A stretch of DNA of 11,586 bases, from the NCBI GenBank assembly GCA_028565715.1, contig JAOXYC010204352.1, forward strand, positions 1 to 11,586, read 5' to 3'. Source of the stretch: Phoronis pallida (Eukaryota > Phoronida > Phoronidae). Below, in pieces: positions 1 through 6,500 of the stretch. How positions within the stretch are numbered: position 1 is the first letter of the stretch; each line of letters begins with the position of its first letter. The position numbers and the translations under genes were made by a program. The notes under the pieces were generated by a model. That model was not told the origin of the DNA. It saw only the letters and a list, made by a program, of their open reading frames with translations, and did no database searches.

Positions 1-57
1 TAACCGGCTATTATGGGGACCTGGGTTCGATTCCCAGTTCAGTTACGATGATTTTTT
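1..57 (+). mobile_element. 3' end of a tRNA-derived element (SINE head or tRNA relic), cut by the window edge
   Basis: Bases 21-37 form a tRNA T-arm (CTGGG stem, 7-base loop TTCGATT, CCCAG), and 24-34 (GGTTCGATTCC) is a perfect Pol III B box. A T6 run at 52-57 could end Pol III transcription. Upstream bases do not form a clean anticodon arm, so a tRNA-derived SINE fits better than a working tRNA. The A box would lie outside the window. Confidence 0.5.
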
Positions 58-534
58 CTGTCTTTTCAAATTTAAATCTTTAAAAAACTGTAACAAACCT
101 TGGTTGTTTCAGCAGGAGCAGATTTCTTTTTCTTTAATGGGCTTGGTCTGTTTCTCAAATTTGAAGTCTGAAGTAAAAGTAAATTGGAGAATAAGTCACT
201 GCATGACAATACGAATTTACCATGATGTGCATAACTCTTGGCAACTTATGTTATGTGAAGTTTATTTTTTCTTTCAAGATCTCGTCTGTTTTTTTTTAAC
301 AAATTGAAAATGAATATGATTAATAATTGTTAACTGTCATTGGTAATTTATGCTTTTTATTCTAGTCTAATAAATTAAATTATTTTCATGCAAATCAGGT
401 AGCTACAAAGTTATATCTAAAACAGTGTTTGCTTTAGATTCATGAAGTGATTATCTTACAAAATTATTGATTCAGAAATTATTTCAGAAAATGAGTTCTT
501 ACGTACAGTAAATGGGTCTGATGACTGTAATTTG
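58..534 (-). other. Probable 3' UTR and downstream flank
   Basis: AT-rich sequence without a supported coding exon on either strand. On the minus strand a 31-base gap after the exon 12 donor leads to an AG and a 22-codon open stretch, but the intron would be too short to splice. The two AATAAA hexamers lie here. Confidence 0.4.
356..361 (-). terminator. Candidate poly(A) signal AATAAA of the minus-strand gene
   Basis: AATAAA on the minus strand about 175 bases after the proposed TGA at 537-535, in an AT-rich stretch fitting a 3' UTR. A second AATAAA lies at 266-261. Such hexamers are common in AT-rich DNA, so position is the only support. Confidence 0.35.
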
Positions 535-591
535 TCATGACAAAAGGGTACTAACCTTTCTTTTCCTACTGCTCGACTCCCTTCCAATTTT
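535..591 (-). CDS. Exon 12, probable terminal exon with basic SRKRK signal
   Basis: Acceptor ATTTCCAG opens in phase 0 on KIGRESSSRKRK. The frame then continues VSTLLS to TGA at 537-535. SRKRK is a good monopartite nuclear localisation candidate and follows an acidic tail, as in many nuclear proteins. A consensus-like donor (AAG|GTTAGT) lies at 556/555, so the gene could instead continue beyond, but I saw no convincing later exon and AATAAA signals follow. Confidence 0.45.
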   Translation of the reverse strand, partial: KIGRESSSRKRKVSTLLS

Positions 592-3500
592 CTGGAAATA
601 GAAATTCTTAAAACATTGATTTTTATATTTAAAGTAAACATGTCCCAGGTTCCATGATGACTGCAACAATGAGATTTTGGCTGAAGAATTCATTCATTTG
701 AAAAAGAACCAACATAACAAACGTTTTCTAATCGTTTTGAAACTCTGATATTTATTAATAAGAACATTTTCAGTAAATTCTCTTAAGTATCAAAACTATA
801 CAAAGAATGAAGAGAAATAATTTTTTTATATGCCTTGAACATCATAAATAATAGCAAAAAATTACTATTTCTCAATACTTCTTGAAATCTTGTTGATTAT
901 AATTTTCAGTTTTTGAAACAGGTATCCCATTAATGGTTATATTATCAAAATTACTAACCTTACTTTTACCATCATCCCCACTATCATCGTCTTCATCATC
1001 ATCGTCGTCTTCATCATCATCATCATTGTCCTCATCATCATCTTCATCATCATCGTCGTCATCATCATCATCATTGTCATCATCATCATCTTCATCATCA
1101 TCGTCGTCATCATCATCATCATTGTCATCATCATTGTCATCATCATCATCATCGTCGTCGTCATCTTCATCAGCATCACTACCGGACTGATTCTGAAAAA
1201 GGAATATGTTGCATAATGATGCGTTATGAAATGACATTGCTTTTTTTTATTGTTGTGCAACAGCCAAAAGTAATTGCCTCATCACCAGATTAGTATGGTA
1301 CTGTATTATAACCATTATTGAAATATGTACAAGGAATGGAATGGAAGTGCCAGTCTCAAATAATTTATAAATTGGAATACATAGAGGATACTAACTAGTG
1401 TCATTGAATAATAAATTTCTCAAAATGAGTTAAAATGATTTTGACGAGTTTTGAGAAATTTATTATTCAATGACGACAAGTTTATTGATCTTTTTCTCAC
1501 ATGAAACAGTGGCGACGCATTGTCGAAGAAAAAACGAGTCGCGTATGAATACAGTGATCCGACAGAGTGTGTTATTTTCAATAACACATTTGAGATCGAA
1601 CTTATCATGTGAGAAGTCTTATATTAGAAACTAATTATTTTTTAATAGAATTTAAAAAACATTCTTTTTTAATATGCTCCAAAAGTTTATTACAATATAA
1701 AGAATATCCAATTTTAATATTTTGGCCAAAAAAAATTTGATCTTGTCACAAACTCATTCATTGTTTTCATAACCACCTACATCTTTGTCGTCATCATCAC
1801 CATCGTTGTCGTCATCATCACCATCAGACTCACTGACAAGCTGATTCTGAAAAAAGACAATATGCCGTCTATTGAAACATGTGTGTACATTTATTGTCTT
1901 TCATTCAAAGTTTCAAAAATACACACGTATATAAATTTCAGATTTGGAAATACCTTCAAAACAACAAGGAGCAGTGCAAAATAACCTTTAAAGTTTTTAG
2001 AAATTTTTAATTAATTAGACAATCAGAAGAATAAATATTTTTTAAGGAACTCTCCTGGGCGTGGTCTGAATTCCAAAATTACCATCAACCGATCATAAAT
2101 TATTCAGTCAATGATTATTCATACCATATATTTATCTGTCTTTGCTCAGAACAATCATTGATCATGTTTCATGAAGATTTTTTTTTTAGAAAAATTACCA
2201 TTTTCTTGATTATTTTGAGGAGAAAAAATCAATACAATTTTCAAATCACTTTGAAAGTCAAACATCACCATATGCAGAAATCAATCATGTTTTGATTATG
2301 GAGCAAAATCAATAATACAAAGTTAAAACTCTGAGCGTCATAGCAACTCACCTCAACTTCATCTTGATCATCATGAACACCAACAGACTCACGAGTAGAA
2401 TGGTTCTAAAAACATAATCATATCCCCCATATTACTAAGCTTAATGAAAGTGTTAGAATATATTAGTGTATTGCTTGAGAGAGCCTTTGTTTCAAAAATA
2501 CACACTAAAAAGATTTTCAAATAAGGGCCATGCTTGTTACCCATGAAGGTTCATAATATAATTGAAATACTATTAATCAGTATTATTGAACAATCTAAGA
2601 AGAAGTTCTTGAACATTTATGTTTACATTGAAGTTGTTAGAAAAAAGCATTATTCTTTTGGAGGTCATGTTTGTATAACATAGATTTAATACTCACAGCA
2701 TCGTCATCATCAGATATTTCTTCCATTCGTTCTTGGTCCTGCAAAAAGTGAGAGCAAACTTTAATACATATCTTTTTAAGTCAACACAGCTCTCAATTAT
2801 ATCAAGGAGGTGTTTTCAACATTTGTTCTTTTCTATACACAAATTAACTTATGCAAGTTCTGTTAAACACAGTTGTATGTACTACCTACACAAGATAAGA
2901 CAACATTTCAAAGCTATGAGAAGAATCTCCAAAAATTAACAAACTGTGTCCAGTCAATTGTGCTCAACAAAACTTGGAAGGCTTGCTGCCCATATACACA
3001 AATTAATTTGAGCAACAATATTCAGGTAATCAACTGAATCAAAAGTAAAAAAGGGCTAGAATTGGTTACAGGTATAAGTGGCAAGGTTGCCTGTAATGGT
3101 GATGACTATACCATGTAAAAGGTCAATCGAGCCTCAAGATCTTCTATACGTTTCTCTGCAATTTTCAATTTTTGAACTGCCTTCTCCATATCGTGACGAA
3201 ACTGAAGACACGTCTGAAAAGAGCAAATCATTTTGTATTAAGGTATGCTTTACCAAAGGCCGCTGATCAAGCCCAGCTAAATACCAATGCAAAATATAGT
3301 AAGGAATTTTGAAACCTGATTCAACAGTGCCATGATGACAATGATATGCGATCTAAGGACCCTATATTGTAAAATATGAAACTTATGCAGTGAAACAAAA
3401 TAATTCATTGTGTAAGGTCATTGTGAAGAAGACTACCCCATCCATAAACTAGCACATCTAAGTTGCCTCAGTAAAGATTGCAATCAAACATATCTACCTC

Positions 3501-6500
3501 TTCTGCCTTGTCTTCAACAGCGCTCCTCCTCTCGCGTTCTTTCTTAACTTTTTCTTCAGCAGCCTGTGCCCTTTGCAGTGCATTGTTTAGTGCTGTTGTC
3601 TGAAAAATAAATAAATGTTACGGTCAAGCACCTCATCTATTTTGAATAGATAAAACAAATGGTTTGATGAACATATCTAACATGCATTTAAGTATCTTAA
3701 AGCAGCGTAATATTTTTACAATTCAACAAAGTTAATGTAATACTGGACTGCAATCTTGTACCGAACAAGGCACTTAAAACAATAAAATGAAAATAAGGAA
3801 CCTAATCCTAAATACTGAGAAGTGAGAAATGAAGAGTTAAAGTTTTGAGTTTAAGTGATTGAAGAATATCTGTTCAGAGAGGAAATTGCAAATTTTGACT
3901 ATCACTTCGTTCATATATTTTGGGATATGTTTTATGTTGATGCAAACCAAAATTCATTTTTTGCTGCTTAACCCTCTTATTATTATTATTATTCTAAAAT
4001 ATTTATAGTGCCAAAACTATACAAATAATCTTTGACACTTTACATTCAATTATATATAATCAAAGCTTAAGAAAATGTATTGTACACATCCAAGTTTTGT
4101 CAAATTGTTATGTTAAGGACCACAACTGAAAAAGTACAGTTATTAAAGAATCACATGTCAAGAACTTTTAAAAAACAAACCTGTTGGTCGTTAGGAACCA
4201 CCGGCGCCTTGGATTTCCTACAATGAGGGAAATTAAATTTCAAATAAAACCAAAATAACAACAAAGCTTAATTCAAGTTTGCAAAGAGGTTTTTCAGACT
4301 GGTAGATAATCATTAGTCTCTTGAAATAACCAAACAAACTAAAGTTGTATCCAGAACTTTCGATAAGTGATTTGAGTGTTAGAAGTTTCATCTTATCTTT
4401 GTCTTGTATTTAAATAAAAAAACTAAAAGTGAACATTTATCAGATTATTCCAACAAATTATTTCACAAAAATATAGTTTGTGATTTCTCCCCCTTTAAAG
4501 GGGGTATAAATGCTTGTTTTCATGAATTTTTAAGAAGAGTTTCTGCTTGCATCAATAAGAACAACCTCTGGAAACAAATTTGTTGGGCAACTTTTAAGTT
4601 TCATACTTCGTTTGCAAATTGGAAAAAAATGCATTGTTTAGAAAAAATGTAAACAAACCTTTGTTTACAAAAAATTTAACTTTTCCCCAGAATGAAATAG
4701 GCAGTTTTTATAGATGCTATTTCACCGTCTTAACAATAATCAAGTTTTGTTTTGGAAGAAAATGGCTCAATTTCAAAGATATAAACAATATAAGGTTTGT
4801 TATGTAAACAATGTTGTTTACAAACAAACCAAATAACTGACAATAACTCTCATTTCCAGAAAAGGGATAGTTTTAATAATTCAGTGGTTGAAGTTTCAAC
4901 TAAAGGCGAAGTGAATTGCATAAAATCAGGCCGATAAAAAATTTGGACCAGTTCAGCATGTATACCCCCTTTAAAAGGGAAGGTATTTATCAACAGAAAA
5001 ATTCAAGAACATGATTGAACACTTAAAGTAGTACATCGCTTTAGGAATTGTGGTTACAAATTGCATCTTTACATCTAAACGAATGAATACCTTCACTTCT
5101 GCCAGAAATTTCTATACAGATGGGCTATGTGACTTGAATTGATGAAATATCTTGACGGGGTGACAAGATAACTGAGATCAACTTTAATTGGCAACGAAAA
5201 ATTATCAAACTGTGTAAAAGAAACGGATGAAAACGTTGTATTTCAGTAATTGATAACTCTATATTTGTAAAAGCAATGTACGTGTTAAAATACATACTCT
5301 TGTAGGTGGGTGAACTGCCTGCAGTCTATGGTCCCATTTAGGAGCTGTCGCAGTTCACCAAAATTGTCATTGGTTAACCTTTTCAGAAAAGTTTGGCCGG
5401 GTGACCCAGTGTTTCTTTGTCCATTGACCTCGCCCACCTTCCACATGTCCAAAAGCCGCACAATGTCTTCCCACTTGCTGCCTAAAAAGGCAGCAAGCTT
5501 CAGATGGTTTTTATAATTGTTCGTTAACACATTCCTCTGAAAGTAATATTCATGGATGAAAGTGTTATTGAGAACAGTAGTAGTTCTATGAAAAATGATC
5601 AATCCTTGAGATAAAAGAATTTAGAAACCAACATGGTAAGTTCTGTTAAAATTCAAATGCCCGTCTTTTAAAAATGCTTTAAAGGGAAAATTCTATAAAA
5701 AAACACTTTTTCAAAACCTTTAAGTTCTGTCCTACTGCCGGTATCAAAACTAAAAATAAATTGTTTGCATGCAAGTGAAATAGTTTGAATGCAAAAAAGT
5801 AATTAATCTACATCATTTAAAAGTAATGTCTCATTGTAAGTGCATCATTGATGGCTTCAAAATTCAAATCAACTCAAAAACACCTGTAATGAGTGATTTG
5901 AGAGCTTTTTATCCCCAAAAATAATTGGACACAAAAGCTGTCAAATCACCCTTTTGCAGATGTTTTTTTGAATATTTTTTTGTTTCGAATGCAAATATAA
6001 CTGGTGTAACAGTGTTTTAAATTTTCATGAAGATTTGAGTACCTGTTGAGGATAAATCAATGTTCAAGAAGTGCCAAAAATAGCCTGAATTGCAACGTGC
6101 CAACTAACGTTAAAGGTATTGTCTCCTCGTTGGTGAGGATCTGGGATCAAAATTCAAATCAACTAGAAATTGTGTGTACGAGTCCTTTGATGAAAATAAT
6201 TAACCTGCATCTTAGTAAAACATTTTTTTTTAAATCGGTAATGGGGTAAAAATGAGCTTTTTATCCTAAAAAAGTGTAAATTTCGAAAAGTTTTTTTGGG
6301 ATACAAAGATCTCAAATTTACACCTTTACCGATTTTTTATTTGACTCTGATGCAGGTTAATTATATTCATCAAAGGACTAGTACACAAAATGTTTTGTTC
6401 ATTTGAATTTTGCCCCAGATCCTCACCAACGAAGAGACAGTATCTTTAAGTGTTTATTAGTCATTTTTAAATAAATACTTTACCGACACCCTGAGCGCAG

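Larger units (their letters stand above)
4499..4970. mobile_element. TTAA-flanked non-autonomous DNA element in intron 4
   Basis: The left end AGGGGGTATAAATGCT follows TTAA at 4495-4498; the right end, read inward, is AGGGGGTATACATGCT and is followed by TTAA at 4971-4974. The terminal inverted repeats match at 15 of 16 bases. The 472-base interior has no transposase-like reading frame. Exact TTAA duplication is a hallmark of piggyBac-type insertion, so a piggyBac-like MITE is the best inference, although the termini lack the usual CCC start. It lies wholly in intron 4. Confidence 0.6.

Noticed and set aside
456-524. A further exon reading SSDPFTVRKNSF to a stop at 456
   Set aside because: The intron from exon 12 would be only 31 bases, too short for normal splicing, and the acceptor has a poor pyrimidine tract.
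965-1175. CRISPR-like regular repeats
   Set aside because: The repeat is a triplet tract with no distinct spacers, in a spliced eukaryotic gene.
933-1190. Open frames on the plus strand (poly-Ser) and another minus frame (poly-Met) over the triplet repeat
   Set aside because: They arise because the ATC/GTC triplet run is open in several frames. Only the poly-Asp frame has splice sites and joins in phase to neighbouring exons.
4404-4807. Two plus-strand frames of 82 and 62 codons
   Set aside because: They lie inside intron 4 and the TTAA-flanked element, are AT-rich with no domain, and have no splice or promoter support.
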